64,000 nucleotides of DNA from Channallabes apus (lineage: Eukaryota; Chordata; Actinopteri; Siluriformes; Clariidae). The notes beneath the pieces were generated by a model. That model had not been told where the DNA came from. It saw only the letters and a program-made list of their open reading frames with translations, and ran no database searches. This document shows, one piece after another, positions 1 through 13,010 of this stretch. How positions within the stretch are numbered: the stretch's first letter is position 1; the number at the start of each line of letters is the position of its first letter. The position numbers and the translations under genes are program-made. Where the stretch lies: NCBI GenBank assembly GCA_030522415.1, contig CM060131.1:6001203-6065202 (forward strand), in the 5' to 3' direction.

Positions 1-1051
1 CCATACTTTACAGGAAACCCATCCTCCATCATTAATACTAATGATATTAGTAATAACAATAATAATAATAAAAGGATAAAGTACAGACATTGATATAAAA
101 GAAGAGGAGAAGGGAAAAAACAAAAAGGAAAAATAAAAATAAATATAAATTGGAATTGCTTCAGGTACAGTATGTGCGTCCCATCTACAACATTTTTAAT
201 TAATTTCTGGAGCAGATTTTACTTCGGCCAAATACAGAAGTACTGGCAAAGTTTCATTGCATTCTGTTCAGGCAGTGTTGCGTGATGCTGTGACAATTCG
301 ACTGGACAGACATACAGATACACAGACATATAGACAAACATACTGTACAGACAGAAATTCTTCTGAGATCGGTTTCTGGTCCTCTAATGTATAAAATGTA
401 AATATCTTATTGGAAGAGTGAGTTCTGGCCAATGTACTGACAAAACCTCTCTTTTATTTAAATGGGTAAACATACACACACAGTACTGTGCAAAAATCTT
501 GGGCCTTTATTATCTGTAGTACAAATGTTATTTATGTTTATCATCATGTTTGCATTATCATGTACAATACCATTTCCATACCTTAAAAATGTCTAAAAAT
601 TAACAACATTATAGAACAATGTTTGCATGCCTGTAAAGAAAGCAATATACAGTATTACATGACCGACAAGTTTCCAGATGGGGAAAAATTAATATAGACT
701 CCTGGGTTTTGCATGAAAATGGCCTATCCTCCAGCATGCTCATTAAAACATACAGCTGTTTTACTAATAAAACTGCACAAATCTATATTACCACTAGTAA
801 TTTTTTTCAAACAAAGGGTTTTCAAAAGAAATTGGCTTTTTATTTTATTACACTTACTGTAGCTGATCTTTATAGAAGTTTCTTCTATGTAGTAAATGTT
901 TTCAAAAGCATATTTTCTTCTGCCACTTTTCCTTTAATTTTTTTTAGCAAAACCCAGGAGAACTGGGTTCTTTGTTTCCATGTAAAAACTTGATCTTTCA
1001 TGTAATATGTTGCTTTCTTTACAAGCATACAAATATTCTCCTGTAACTAAG

Positions 1052-2311
1052 TGTGGCGAAGCGCTGAGGGGCTGGAAGATTTAAAGAGTTAAAGATCCGA
1101 TTACGCCACCCTGGGTAAGGCCCAGGGACCTTACCAATTACATCTCATTGTAGGCTGCACAAGTCAGTTCACAAAGAACAAAGCAGGAGACATGGATATC
1201 AAAAAAATAAAATTACATTACAAAAGGATGTCAAAAAGGAAGGATACAAAAGGAAAAAAAAAAAGGAATATCACATAAGACAATAAGCGATCATTGGGAG
1301 CTACAATGCACATATGACACTTGAGGTACCAGAACCGAGGCCTAACAGCTGGGCATAAGGGCACAGCAACACACCCTCCACTTCAACCAGTGGCACACAC
1401 AAAACAGACACCAGGACTTCACCCTTGCCTTAGGCACTTAGCTCCTGTACCAACAGAAATCAAATTCTGCACTTAAACATAACATAAAATACCACAAACA
1501 CACTAAGAAAAAGATGGACACACACACAAGCATGCCATTACCACATCGTACACACATTCACAACTACAATGGTACACACACGTTAGAAAATTAAAATACA
1601 CAAAGCAAAACTAGGTTTTGATGCAACCAGTGCAACACTTAGCATCAAAGCTAAACAGAAACACAACAAAGCAAAAAATACAAAATGAAATGAACATTAA
1701 AACATTAAAGCACAAAAGCAAAACAGCAACGTCTTGCATTAGTTCCCGCGTAGCACAGTCACAGGGAAGCTAACTGCATGTAGCAATGCCGCTAATTTAT
1801 CTGCAATAAAAATCTCTTTTAGCATAAAATAGGCAACCCACAACGAATGCCCACTAAAAGCAGCAACTTCTAGACAGAATTTAACAGACATACCCTACAA
1901 ATCAGTGGGGCAGACAAACCAGGAACCAAAAGCTTAGACCTCTTTCCATCTAGCTGGGAGACAAGGAATTGAATGGTAACGCCAGGTGAACACCTGTATC
2001 GGTCAGGCTGAATCAGTCTTGCTTGATGCACAGACTGCACAGGAACAACCTCAGCCAAGTGCCATGCACGAGGCTCCTTCAATAGGCCATCCTTTAAAAA
2101 GATACGCTACTGTAAGCTTCATGTATAACTCAATTCTGCCAACAGAAACCCACATACCTGGTTGACCACCAACCATGACACCAGACAAAAAAAAAGGGGC
2201 GGGACTCCTGCTTTACTAACCACTTTAAATAAGCCTCACCTGCCTAATGATAAATACTAAGCAGCCAGCCAATCAAATGCCAGTAGGAAGAGTTTCACTC
2301 ATCCTGCCACA
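1052..2311. mobile_element. Probable solo LTR, 1.26 kb
   Basis: It starts TGTGGCGAAG and ends CTGCCACA, giving a TGTGGC/GCCACA terminal inversion with TG...CA ends. It interrupts the mirrored arm of the older element exactly at these borders, supporting an insertion. Read on the minus strand there is a CCAAT-type box and TATTTAAAG soon after the start, so the LTR may point that way. No clear target duplication is visible (CTAAG against TATGT). It holds no coding sequence; the interior is A-rich. Confidence 0.45.
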
Positions 2312-2385
2312 TATGTTTACTTATTAAAGATGTGTTTAAAAATAGTAAATGGTTTTGTACATAATAATGCAGACATGTAAACATA

Positions 2386-3739
2386 CAGGTCCTTCTCAAA
2401 AAATTTGCATATTGTGATTAAGTTCATTATTTTCTGTAATGTACTGATAAACATTAGACTTTCATATATTTTAGATTCATTACACACAACTGAAGTAGTT
2501 CAAGCCTTTTATTGTTTTAATATTGATGATTGTGGCATACAGCTCATGAAAACCAAAAATCCCTATCTCAAAAAATTAGCATATCATGAAAAGGTTCTCT
2601 AAACGAGCTATTAACCTAATCATCTGAATCAACTAATTAACTCTAAACACCTGCAAAAGATTCCTGAGGCTTTTAAAAACTCCCAGCCTGGTTCATTACT
2701 CAAAACCGCAATCATGGGTAAGACTGCCGACCTGACTGCTGTCCAGAAGGCCATCATTGACACCCTCAAGCAAGAGGGTAAGACACAGAAAGACATTTCT
2801 GAACGAATAGGCTGTTCCCAGAGTGCTGTATCAAGGCACCTCAGTGGGAAGTCTGTGAGAAGGAAAAAGTGTGGCAGAAAACGCTGCACAAGGAGAAGAG
2901 GTGACCGGGCCCTGAGGAAGATTGTGGAGAAGGACCGATTCCAGACCTTGGGGTACCTGCGGAAGCAGTGGACTGAGTCTGGAGTAGAAACATCCAGAGC
3001 CACCGTGTACAGGCGTGTGCAGGAAATGGGCTACAGGTTGCAAATTTTGCATGTCATTGGGAAATCAAGGTACCAGAGTCTGGAGGAAGACTGGGGAGAG
3101 GGAAATGCCAAAATGCCTGAAGTCCAGTGTCAAGTACCCACAGTCAGTGATGGTCTGGGGTGCCATGTCAGCTGCTGGTGTTGGTCCACTGTGTTTTATC
3201 AAGGGCAGGGTCAATGCAGATTTTGGAGTACTTCATGCTTCCATCTGCTGAAAAGCTTTATGGAGATGAAGATTTCATTTTTCAGCACGACCTGACACCT
3301 GCTCACAGTGCCAAAACCACTGGTAAATGGTTTACTGACCATGGTATTACTGTGCTCAATTAGCCTGCCAACTCTCCTGACCTGAACCCCATAGAGAATC
3401 TGTGGGATATTGTGAAGAGAAAATTGAGAGACACAAGAATCTGCAAAAGGATTCCCGACCAAGTATTGAGTGCATAACTGAACATAATTATTTGAACTTT
3501 TTTTGTATTAAAAACACTTTTCTTTTATTGGTCGGATGAAATATCCAAATTTTTTGAGATAGGGATTTTGGGTTTTCATGAGCTGTATGCCACAATCATC
3601 AATATTAAAACAATAAAAGGCTTGAACTACTTCAGCTGTGGGTAATGAATCTAAAATATATGAAAGTCTAATGTTTATCAGTACATTACAGAAAATAATG
3701 AACTTTATCACAATATGCTAATTTTTTGAGAAGGACCTG
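2386..3739 (+). mobile_element. Tc1-like transposon copy with about 200-bp inverted repeats
   Basis: It starts CAGGTCCTTCTCAAAAAA and ends TTTTTTGAGAAGGACCTG, flanked by TA at 2384-2385 and 3740-3741, the Tc1/mariner target duplication. The terminal repeats run over about 2386-2590 and 3540-3739 and are nearly identical mirrors. The inside holds a broken transposase. The element is about 1.35 kb, shorter than a full 1.6-kb copy because of internal deletions. Confidence 0.9.
2714..3476 (+). pseudogene. Tc1-like transposase, broken
   Basis: The open first part (2714-3036) starts MGKTADLTAVQKAIIDTLKQ and carries the two helix-turn-helix DNA-binding parts, including SQSAVSRHLSGKSVRRKKCGRK and a basic stretch. 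After MGYR a block that should hold the first catalytic Asp is missing. The catalytic domain resumes in another frame (GNQGTRVWRK, VMVWGAMSAAGVGPLCFIK), then shifts again (DFIFQHDLTPAHSAK, second Asp). An in-frame TAG replaces a Trp codon just before PANSPDLNPIENLW (catalytic Glu), and the C-terminus is cut short. The copy cannot make active transposase. Confidence 0.88.
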
Positions 3740-3741
3740 TA

Positions 3742-3860
3742 GACTACCAGTCAACAATTTGGACCCACATTTTTAGGTTTGAGTCCTGTTGGGTTCTTGG
3801 GCAAAGTCACTTATCTCACACCCAATATGATCCAGCCACAAAATGGCATTTACCCTAATA
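3742..3860. repeat. Terminal-repeat-like and SINE-like fragment
   Basis: GACTACCAGTCAACAATTTGG resembles a terminal repeat common in fish Tc1/mariner families. It is followed by a stretch (GGGCAAAGTCACTTATCTCACA) of the kind found in tRNA-derived SINEs. Both are short and degenerate. Confidence 0.25.
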
Positions 3861-4199
3861 TAAAAAAGAAATAAAGTACATGACACAATTAAAGCAACAC
3901 ACACAGTGCTTTTCTCTCTTTTCAGGTTAAGAGAGAAGTCTGAAGAGCATTAACTTCAAGCCCAGTGATATGAGGATATACTGTATTGTGTAAGAACTTA
4001 CTAGAAACTAAAAACAATAAACCACAAAGAATCATCTTTCATAATTTATTTATTTTAACCATTCTGATGGTACTAGGTATTTCTCTCCTTTAGTTGAATA
4101 ACAAAATAGTATGGATCCATAAGTATTTTGGAAGGCTGACAAAAAAGAGAAAAAGCAACATCACCAAGGACCCACAAATCACCTATCACTTTTAGCATC

Positions 4200-4770
4200 A
4201 TCTGACACTGTGCTTCCACACTGTCTCTGTTACAGATGGTTCAAAATGCAGAAGCCAGATTTTAAATATGAACTAAAAAAGGGATACACATCCCCTGTCC
4301 TTGCCTCATTGCACTGGATCCCTATACAATTTAGAGTTGATTTTAAGATCTTTCTTTTGCGTGCAAGGCATTGTGTAATTCTGCCCCAGAGTGTATTTGT
4401 GATCTCATTGGGCCATATACACCCTCTAGGCCATTAAGATCTAGTGGTCAGTTACTTTTATCTGTCCCCCAATCACGATGGAAAAAACAAAAGGTGAACG
4501 AGCTTTTTCAGAAGTTGCCCCAAAGCTGTGGAACAGGTGAACATCAAACCTTCTTCACTATTGGATGCTTTTTAATTCAGCTTAAATACTTATTTCATAG
4601 ATTTTAACTGATGCTGTGTCTGTACTTTGCATAGTTGAATTTGTGTTTTGTTTATTTACATTTAAATTATTTTTAAAAGTTTTATTTTTAATCACTTTGG
4701 ATCAACTACGGTTATGTTAAAATTCTTCTCTATACAGTAAATAAAATTTGCCTTGCCTAGCCTTGCCTAG
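4200..4770 (+). mobile_element. LINE (L2/CR1 group) 3' fragment
   Basis: VLASLHWIPIQFRVDFKIFLL (about 4297-4359) is the C-terminal signature of L2-type ORF2, equal in position to [17 protein letters not shown] in the larger copy near 51,600. The frame then shifts; PLRSSGQLLLSVP continues at about 4425. An AT-rich tail ends in a short CCTTG-type repeat near 4750. It is 5' truncated and decayed. Confidence 0.65.
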
Positions 4771-5435
4771 GGTGACACCTGATGTGGTTAGATGTGCTTT
4801 ACGTTTCTATATGCCTTTCTGTTCTTCACTTTTGTAAAGAGTATTTAAGTTACTGTAGTCTGTAGTACAGTAATCATTTTCCACTGATCTCTCGCATCAA
4901 CAAGGTGTTTCAACCTTCTGTTTTCACATCATCCTGTGTAAACTCTAAAGGCTTTTGTGTACAAAAGTCCTAGGGGCTCAGCAGTATCTGAAATCTTCAA
5001 ACCAGACCATCTGGTACCAATAACCATGCCGCAGTTAAAGTCACAGATGTCACATTTTTCCCCCCATTTTGATGTTTATTTGAACATTAACTGAAGCGCT
5101 TGACTTGCATCTGTCCAATTTTATGCATCGTGCTGCTGTCATATGACTGCCTGATTGGATAACTGCATAAATGAGCAGTTGTACAGATTATCTTATTAAA
5201 GTGGGTGGTGAGTTAAGTGGGGTCAAAAGAAAATTATATAAATCAGAGGAGAACAAAACTGTAAGCACTTGATCAGGTTCAATCTAACGCATCACACCTT
5301 GTAACTGCTCATGTTAATTTAGGTAAGTTTACAAAGACAATATTTATTAAATCTGATTGAAATCATTTCAACTTAACTGTTTATAAGGACACAGATCTGA
5401 TTTGCATTTATTTTGAAGCAGTAAAATTTTATTTA

Positions 5436-7042
5436 CAGTGGTGTGAAAAACTATGTGCCCCCTCCTGATTTCTTATTCTTTTGCATGTTTGTCACACAAA
5501 ATGTTTCTGATCATCAAACACATTTAACTATAAGTCAAAGATAACACAAGTAAACACAAAATGCAGTTTTTAAATGAGGGGTTTTATTATTTAGGGAGGA
5601 ACAAAATCCAAACCTACATGGCCCTGTGTGAAAGAGTAATTGCCCCCTGAACCTAATAACTGGTTGGGCCACCCTTAGCAGCAACAACTGCAATCAAGCG
5701 TTTGCGATAACTTGCAACGAGTCTTTTACAGCGCTCTGGAGGAATTTTGGCCCACTCATCTTTGCAGAATTGTTGTAATTCAGCTTTATTTGAGGGTTTT
5801 CTAGCATGAACCGCCTTTTTAAGGTCATGCCACAACATCTCAATAGGATTCAGGTCAGGACTTTGACTAGGCGACTCCAAAGTCTTCATTTTGTTTTTCT
5901 TCAGCCATTCAGAGGTGGATTTGCTGGTGTGTTTTGGGTCATTGTCCTGCTGCAGCACCCAAGATCGCTTCAGCTTGAGTTGACAGATGGCCGGACATTC
6001 TCCTTCAGGATTTTTTGGTAGACAGTAGAATTCATGGTTCCATCTATCACAGCAAGCCTTCCAGGTCCTGAAGCAGCAAAACAACCCCAGACCATCACAC
6101 TACCACCACCATATTTTACTGTTGGTATGATGTTCTTTTTCTGAAATGCTGTGTTACTTTTACGCCAGATGTAACGGGACACGCACCTTCCATAAAGTTC
6201 AACTTTTGTCTCGTCGGTCCACAAGGTATTTTCCCAAAAGTGTTGGCAATCATTGAGATGTTTTTAGCAAAATTGAGACGAGCCTTAATGTTCTTTTTGC
6301 TTAAAAGTGGTTTGCGCCTTGGAAATCTGCCATGCAGGCCGTTTTTGCCCAGTCTCTTTCTTATGGTGGAGTCGTGAACACTGACCTTAATTGAGGCAAG
6401 TGAGGCCTGCAGTTCTTTAGATGTTGTCCTGGGGTCTTTTGTGGCCTCTCGGATGAATTGTCTCTGCGCTCTTGGGGTAATTTTGGTCAGCTGGCCACTC
6501 CTGGGAAGGTTCACCACTGTTTTTGCCATTTGTGGATAATGGCTCTCACTGTGGTTCGCTGGAGTCCCAAAGCTTTAAAAATGGCTTTATAACCTTTACC
6601 AGACTGATAGATCTCAATTACTTTTGTTCTCATTTGTTCCTGAATTTCTTTGGATCTTGGCATGATGTCTAGCTTTTGAGGTGCTTTTGGTCTACTTCTC
6701 TGTGTCAGGTAGCTCCTATTTAAGTGATTTCTTGATTGAAACAGGTGTGGCAGTAATCAGGCCTGGGGGTGACTACAGAAATTGAACTCAGGTGTGATAA
6801 ACCACAGTTAAGTTATTTTTTAACAAGGGGGGCAATCACTTTTTCACACAGGGCCATGTAGATTTGGAGTTTTTTTTCTCCCTTAATAACGTAAACCTTC
6901 ATTTAAAAACTGCATTTTGTGTTCAATTATGTTATCTTTGACTAATAGTTAACGGTTTTTGATGAGCAGAAACATTTAAGTGTGACAAACATGCAAAAGA
7001 ATAAGAAATCAGGAAGGGGGCAAATAGTTTTTCACACCACTG
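5436..7042 (-). mobile_element. Second Tc1-like transposon, 1.6 kb, full length
   Basis: It starts CAGTGGTGTGAAAAACTA and ends TTTTTCACACCACTG, with TA on both sides (5434-5435, 7043-7044). The inverted repeats cover about 5436-5645 and 6830-7042, and include the inner pair near 5620 and 6850. The length is that of a complete fish Tc1 element. The transposase is on the minus strand. It is a different family from the copy at 2386. Confidence 0.92.
5653..6663 (-). pseudogene. Tc1-like transposase with frameshifts
   Basis: It starts MPRSKEIQEQMRTKVIEIYQ at 6663 and shows the paired-type DNA-binding region. A frame slip occurs near 6535 before VVNLPRSG. A second frame change precedes WTDETKVELYG (first catalytic Asp, about 6220), and a third lies near 5975, before WVLQQDNDPKHTSKSTSEWL (second Asp). 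PDLNPIEMLW carries the Glu, and the protein ends AAKGGPTSY. All three DDE residues survive but in different frames, so this copy is inactive. Confidence 0.88.
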
Positions 7043-7589
7043 TATATAGTTCTTTTCACAGTGGTCATCACCACAATGCTGCTTTACAGAATCAAAGAAA
7101 TAATAAATAAAAAAATGGAGAACTGAGTATAAAATGTGTGAGAAAAAATATATAAAAGTTAAAAATTAAAAACATTTAAGAACAATAGCTTTTAATGAGA
7201 AAAGTTTGGTTCTCTAAAACATTTAATCTGCTGGAAATATAACAGAATAACTTTTCTTCAACTTTAAGATTAGGTCAGGCTTTTCCTCCTCTTTTGACAA
7301 ATCTCACCTACTGCATTATGACTGTTTACAATAAGTCAGTATCAGCTGTAACTGGTTTGATGCTTTTCAATGTGTGAAATGCAAATCAAGTAGTGCATCT
7401 TCATTCACCAATGGGCCAGTCTTAAGGTAAAAACTGGAGGAAGAGAGCTGTTTCCACCCAAAATTGGGGTAATCGTACACTGTAAATAATAGATAATTGC
7501 AAATTATATGATTTACAGTTAAACGATAAAATTTCGAAAGTTTAGGCCTGGTTGATGTCGTTATATAATTCCTGTTATCCGTTATCACA

Positions 7590-7835
7590 CAAATGAGGTT
7601 GGGTTCGCTGATCGAGTCTGGTTCCTCACAAGGTTTCTTCCTATTGCCATCTCAGGGATGTTTTCCTTGCCACCGTCTCCCTCGGCTTGCTCATCTCAAA
7701 TCTCATTATTATCTAAACACATTTTTTCTCTCTCATACACACCTCCATAAATGTTCTTTTCATTTTGTGAACCTGCTTTGAGACAATGACCATTCTGAAA
7801 AGAGCCATATAAATAAGATTGAAATGAAAATTTTT
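7590..7835 (+). mobile_element. L2 LINE 3' tail
   Basis: Shares blocks with the 3' UTR of the L2 copy at 50690 (inverted): CTGGTTCCTC, TTTCTTCCT, TGCCATCTCAGGG, TTTTCCTTGCCACCGTC, GGCTTGCTCATC, GAGACAATGACCATT and the ending AAATAAGATTGAAATGAAA. Only the tail is present. Confidence 0.75.
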
Positions 7836-7917
7836 ATTTAATTGAATGGTTAATCACACAGACCTAATAAGAGATTTACATTTTATTATTAAAAAGGAAA
7901 CAGAAAACCGAACAAAC

Positions 7918-7918
<1 letters not shown>

Positions 7919-7960
<42 letters not shown>

Positions 7961-8312
7961 CAAATGGTTGTGTTTTGTAAATCATTGTTAGGGTTAGATT
8001 TCGGACTAGCAATGCAGAAACTGCCTATATTAATTCTTATTATAATAGTATGACATAAATACTTGTTTCCCATAAATCTTTAAAGTATATCTATGTATGT
8101 GTGTATGTGGGTGCATGTGGGTGTGTGCATGTGTGTGTGTGTGTGTGCGTGGGTGTGTATGTGTATGTGTGAGTGTGAGAGAGAGAGAGAAAGAGAGGTC
8201 TCTAATGATGCGATGCCACTAAAAAGGAACCCTCTGGTTAGCCTCCACCTGCTTCTCATTACAGCAAGATAGCCTCTCTCTCTCTTACACGCGCGTGCAC
8301 ACACACACACAC
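7919..8312. repeat. Microsatellite cluster (CA, TG, GA)
   Basis: A (CA)n tract at 7919-7957, an interrupted (TG)n/(GA)n at about 8097-8197 and a short (CA)n at 8297-8312. Open frames over them are low-complexity artefacts. Confidence 0.9.
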
Positions 8313-8329
8313 TTCGAATACTCATATTT

Positions 8330-10910
8330 TAAGGAAGAGTAGATTTTTAAAAGATTGATTTATTCTTCAGCTGTATAGTCTCATTTACATCTGTTATTCA
8401 TTCCCCTCTTTTTAGTCCATCACCTCCTTTCTCTTCATATTCAGCTCTCTTGCCTCCCCATGACAGCTGTCCATCATGCCTTTATAGAGTGTAATGGAGG
8501 GGATGGTGAAAGATGCAGACACACACACACTCAACACGTGCACATGCACACACACAACAACAAAGCATTTCCATCACTTTGACAGCTGGAAGAGGCTCTG
8601 ACACACACAGAATAATGCTGATGACCACCTGTCACATGATCTAAAACTTATAGTGTGCTTCTCCGTTACATTTTACAAAAAAGATTTATAGTCAGCTCTG
8701 CACGTCAGGCCAGAAGCGAAAACTAGTAAATTCACAAGTTTTTTTTTTTTTTTTTAAGTAACACAATAATATTATGATTAATGAATTCTGCTTATAAGTT
8801 TAGTTTCATCAAGTAATTAAGTACAGTATAATCAACTGAGATATCAGTAGGTTTTGCCCCAACATAAACTGCAACATAAATTTAGCTTAAAACTTAAATT
8901 ATGTATTTTAGTGAAGTACGAAATGAAACATAGTCAAAGAATCATTTGCAACTCATGCTTTCCTTTCCAGCATTTGCCATCTATTTTTTTTATGTCATTT
9001 CGGGTTGCCTTACAAAGGAACCTGACAAAAGACAGAGTCTGACCAAGAGGCAAAAAGACTCACCGCCCCACAGAGACCTAATTTTACGAGGACTGGTTGC
9101 TGATGTACGCCTATAGTCTCTTTTTATATTTTTATTTAAAAAAATGTTTTACCTTAAGAGCTGTGGCCACGGCACATGCTATTATATCCTCCTGAGTTTA
9201 ATATTTCTTGATCATAAATATAAAAACTGTCTTTGTTTGCATTTAGTTGCAGCATGTGCCTCCAAAGCAGTTCTTCCCTCATATTATATGACTGTTTTTT
9301 TTTTTGACTGTATGTCAGTATTTTTTTCTTAACAGGTCTGACATTTGGGAAGAGCTGAACATGTGGCAACCATTATACCAGTCTGTGCCTGACAATATAT
9401 TATGCGGACATGGTAGTTCACAATAAATATTTTCAAACCAAATCAATCCAAATAAGATATATTGTTATAATATTATGCATATTTTCTTCTCAATATTTGT
9501 CAATATATTTGGTTCGCTTTATTAATCTATATACACAGATTACTGGTATTGGTATAATTAGATATACCAACTAAAAACTTCTAAAATGGCAGAGACATAC
9601 CACCGCCCTATTTGTTACACAACACTCAATATTCAGGAGCAGCAATAATTAAACCCTATAATTCACATAAATCACAAATTATTATTAACACAAGTTAATA
9701 ATTATTAAGTTCATACGACCTCCCATTCATGTCCCTATTATCAATGCATTTATCATGTTGTCACTAATTTCCTATCACACACATGACAGTGTGCTCACCA
9801 GGTCTAATGAGATTGAACCAAGGTATTACCACAGTATGTCCAGTTAGAACAGACCACACGCTTACCAAGCGCTTAAATCGGTCTTTCAATTTTTTTGGGA
9901 TGGTATAAATACTGACACACAATGCTTTTAACCACAAAATAATGTTGTGAGGAATTGGATCTAGTATTTATACTAAATTCTCTGAACACGACATAAATGT
10001 GCTGATAACCTGCTGCATGTACTGCATGCACCACATCTTACACTCTATTTCTAGAAAGTTGTACAAGTTCTTACTGTGTTCACCCAAATTTGCAGAAATA
10101 GTAGGAATGTGGCTCAATGTGATCGAGGCTTAAGATCCATGACACTACTCTACTAAGTCAGTGATGTGACACTTGTGCTGATGTAACACAAAATGGTCTA
10201 TCTTCAGTCATACCCTCAAATTTATTTCCATGTGATTGGCTGAAATTGTAAGCAACATCTGACAAACTGCAATTTTTAAATCTTTTTTTTTTTTCTTTTC
10301 TGAATCTAATCATAAGGGATGTTTCAAAAATCCACAAACAAATGCAGGGATGTTCATAAATGACAAGTGGTTTGTAAATACAAATTTGTTAGTCTGTAAA
10401 TAAATGTAATTATAAAATACATTTATAAATTGTGTGACATTTATATGTGGGTTACTAAATACATTTTATTTATTATTTGTGAATTATAAAACTCCATATA
10501 TCTTTGTACATCCAGTTCTTTTTTATGTTTTGATTAGTTAGTCTATTTATAGACTGTGTTTCAGTTTACTTATCTTGTGTCTTTTTATTTTCTTGGTTGG
10601 GTTTGCCTCATGGTTTCTGTTACTGGGATGCTAACGCTAATGGAGATGCTAATGGTTAGGCCAATGCTAATGCAAGTTCTTTGTTCTAAGTTATAGCTCA
10701 AATAAACATAAACAATATTCAGTTGAAACTCAATTAGTTATAGAACTAATATAGAAGAAAAGCAATCAAATTAAATAAATGTTTGCAATATGCAACTATG
10801 CAATGAAAATAACAAACACCAAAAACAAACAAAAAAAACAAACAAACAGAAAGCTAAACAACAATCGTTTGCAACATAAATGAAAGAGTATCTTACCAAA
10901 ATTCTTGTAG
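8330..10910. other. Intergenic DNA without recognised features
   Basis: AT-rich, with a poly-T run near 8741-8755. I see no conserved coding sequence, transposon ends or RNA gene. Confidence 0.5.
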
Positions 10911-10911
10911 A

Positions 10912-11215
10912 AGGTGGCATGGTGGCATTTTGGTTAGCACTGTCGCCTTGCACCTCCAGGGTATAGGTTCAATTTCTGATAGGTTCCATTCCTGCCTCTG
11001 TGTGGATGGAGTTTGCATGTTCTCCCCATGCTTGGTGGGTTTCCTCCATGTACATCGGTTTCATCTCACATGCAGATTAGGCCAATTAGCGTTCCAATTT
11101 GTGTATGTGTGTGTGCCCTGAGATGGATTTGCACCCTGTCTAGAGTGTACCTCACCTCTTGTAGATATTTTGTTGTACCCATACACACATACATCACTCT
11201 TACAAAGCTATGGCA
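10912..11215 (+). mobile_element. tRNA-derived SINE
   Basis: GGTTAGCACTGTCGCC, a B-box-like GGTTCAATTTC, then TGGAGTTTGCATGTTCTCCCC and the downstream TGCACCCTGTCTAGAGTGTA and CCTCACCTC are the standard body of a widespread fish SINE. Related copies lie at 13592, 33390, 39150, 43305 and 58015. Confidence 0.65.
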
Positions 11216-11219
11216 GTAA

Positions 11220-12125
11220 TTCATAACTAGAAATTATTCTCTCTGAAAAACACGCATAATTTTAAAGGACCTATTATACAGATCTTAATTTACAAATACT
11301 TTTTCCTGCCAAATACATTAAGGCGTTGCACAAAAAAAACAGAGCAGTTTATTGGGTGCTGCAATGACTATCATTAGGATTCCATTACAAATGATCTTGG
11401 AGTAAACAGCTTCCCTGTTTTTTTTCTCAATCACCCTACAGATGCAGCACACACAGACTCTCTACCCATTAAACATAATCTTAGTGAATAAAGTAATTGT
11501 GATTATGCTAGCTTTTGTTGGGTCATATAATGATGAATTCCAAACAATATTCCATCATTCATCTTGCTATTTTATTAGCTAAAAGAAACAAAGATCATAG
11601 CTGTGTGTCTATCATTTACTGTCTTTCTCCTGCTCGATTTCTTCTCTTGCTTTTCTCTTCTGGTTGCAATAATACAGGCTGGCCCTCTGCTACTCAGGTT
11701 CATCTCTCTTCCCCGAGATTAAATCAATCTAAGACTGAGTCCAATCAGCAAGGAAAAAGTGCTGCAGTGTCTGTACTTCTCACACACAACCATTACATAT
11801 ACACTTCCATACACGCTTTCTCTCTCGTATTACACGACTTTTAAGATCTGAACATATACTATATTCAGACACATTTTCAGATATGTTCCTGAAATGATGG
11901 GGTTAATTTGCTAAATTTGCATATAATCCCTAAAGAGGGATTTAAGAGATTTAAGAATTTTAAGAAGATTAAAGTGATACATTGCATTGTTGACATTAGG
12001 CTTCGTTCAGTTAAATAATTGAATATTTGTTTTTCTTAAAAAAAAATTAGCATGAGGTGATACAGTGCTGAACCATAGCATCAAATGACTGATAGGTGAA
12101 GCAAATTACAGTACATTAAAAATCT
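11220..12125. other. Intergenic DNA without recognised features
   Basis: Mixed AT-rich sequence; the 109-codon open frame at 11515-11844 has no recognisable protein signature and is probably chance. Confidence 0.4.
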
Positions 12126-12129
12126 TGTT

Positions 12130-13010
12130 ACAATGATATTGTCATGTGATAGTATATATGGAGGCAGCAAGTAAATGCTCAGTTCTCAAAGCAGATAAAA
12201 TTAGCAAGTGTAAGGATCTAAATTCCTTTAATCATGGTCAAATTGGCTGGAGTCAATGCATCCCAAAACAGCATTTCTTTTGGGTGAAGCCTTGCAGTGT
12301 TAATTATCTAAAAGTAAAAGTAGTCCAAGTAAGAATGTCTGGTGAACTGACAAAGGGGTCATGGTTTCCCAAGTATCACTGATGCCTTTTAGACAGGTTA
12401 GCCTGTCTGATCCTATCTCTCCAAACTACTGTAGCACAAGTGCTGGAAAAAAGTTAATGTTGGATTTGACAGAAATGTGTCAGAGCACACAATACATTGC
12501 AGCTTGCAGCAATATTCAGGTTGCCCATCCTGAACCCTGTCAACCACCAAAACTGTCTACATTAGATACATGTAGCAATGAAAGAAGGCAGTCTGGACTA
12601 ATTAATCACATTTTTTTGTATCATATGGATGGTCAGGTGCATGTGCATTGTTTAACTGAGAAGACATCCAGGATGTACCACAGGATGAAGGCAATCTACC
12701 AAAGACAGTTTGGAGAACCTTGGGTCCTGACATTCATGTGTAATATAGAGTACATTGACACATACCACATACCTAAACAGACTGAGGACATCCCTTTATA
12801 GCAACGGTATTCCCTGATGGCAATGGTCAGCAGGATTATTTGCCCTTCCAATCTACAAAAAATGCTCCGGAATTGTTTGAGGAACATGACAAAATGTGTT
12901 GTCTTGGCCTCCAAATTCCACAGACCTCAAGCTGATTGTCCATCTGTAGAATGTGCTGGACAACATACAGGACTCAACGGATCTGCTGCTAATGTCTTGG
13001 TGTCACAGAT
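12130..13010 (+). pseudogene. Relic of a third Tc1-like transposase
   Basis: Degenerate coding traces match a fish Tc1-like family: TCATATGGATGGTCAGGTGC (a YHVDGRV-type turn), AACCTTGGGTCCTGACATTC, GTATTCCCTGATGGC, CAGCAGGAT followed by TTGAGGAACATGACAAA, TTGGCCTCCAAATTCC and ATGTGCTGGACAA, then GATCTGCTGCTAATGTCTTG. The frame is broken many times and the segment with the usual PNSPDLNPIE is partly lost. No terminal repeats were found. Confidence 0.6.

Larger units (their letters stand above)
481..3741. mobile_element. Old inverted-repeat DNA element interrupted by a solo LTR and a Tc1 copy
   Basis: Positions about 500-725 read, inverted, into 935-1051 and then, after the LTR insertion, into 2312-2385. 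Matching landmarks are CTGTAAAGAAAGCAA near 631 against TTGCTTTCTTTACA near 1010, the perfect 14-bp pair CTCCTGGGTTTTGC near 701 and GCAAAACCCAGGAG near 945, and the mirrored stretch near 545-590 against 2330-2380. The left end, CAGTACTGTGCAAAAATCTT near 481, resembles a mariner/Tc1-family terminal repeat. The far right end is not found past the Tc1 copy. Confidence 0.45.

Noticed and set aside
11515..11844. 109-codon open frame
   Set aside because: No splice sites, conserved motif or neighbours support it.
12361..12801. 146-codon open frame as a possible host gene
   Set aside because: It overlaps the decayed Tc1-like transposase in a wrong frame; the DNA matches that transposon, not a gene.
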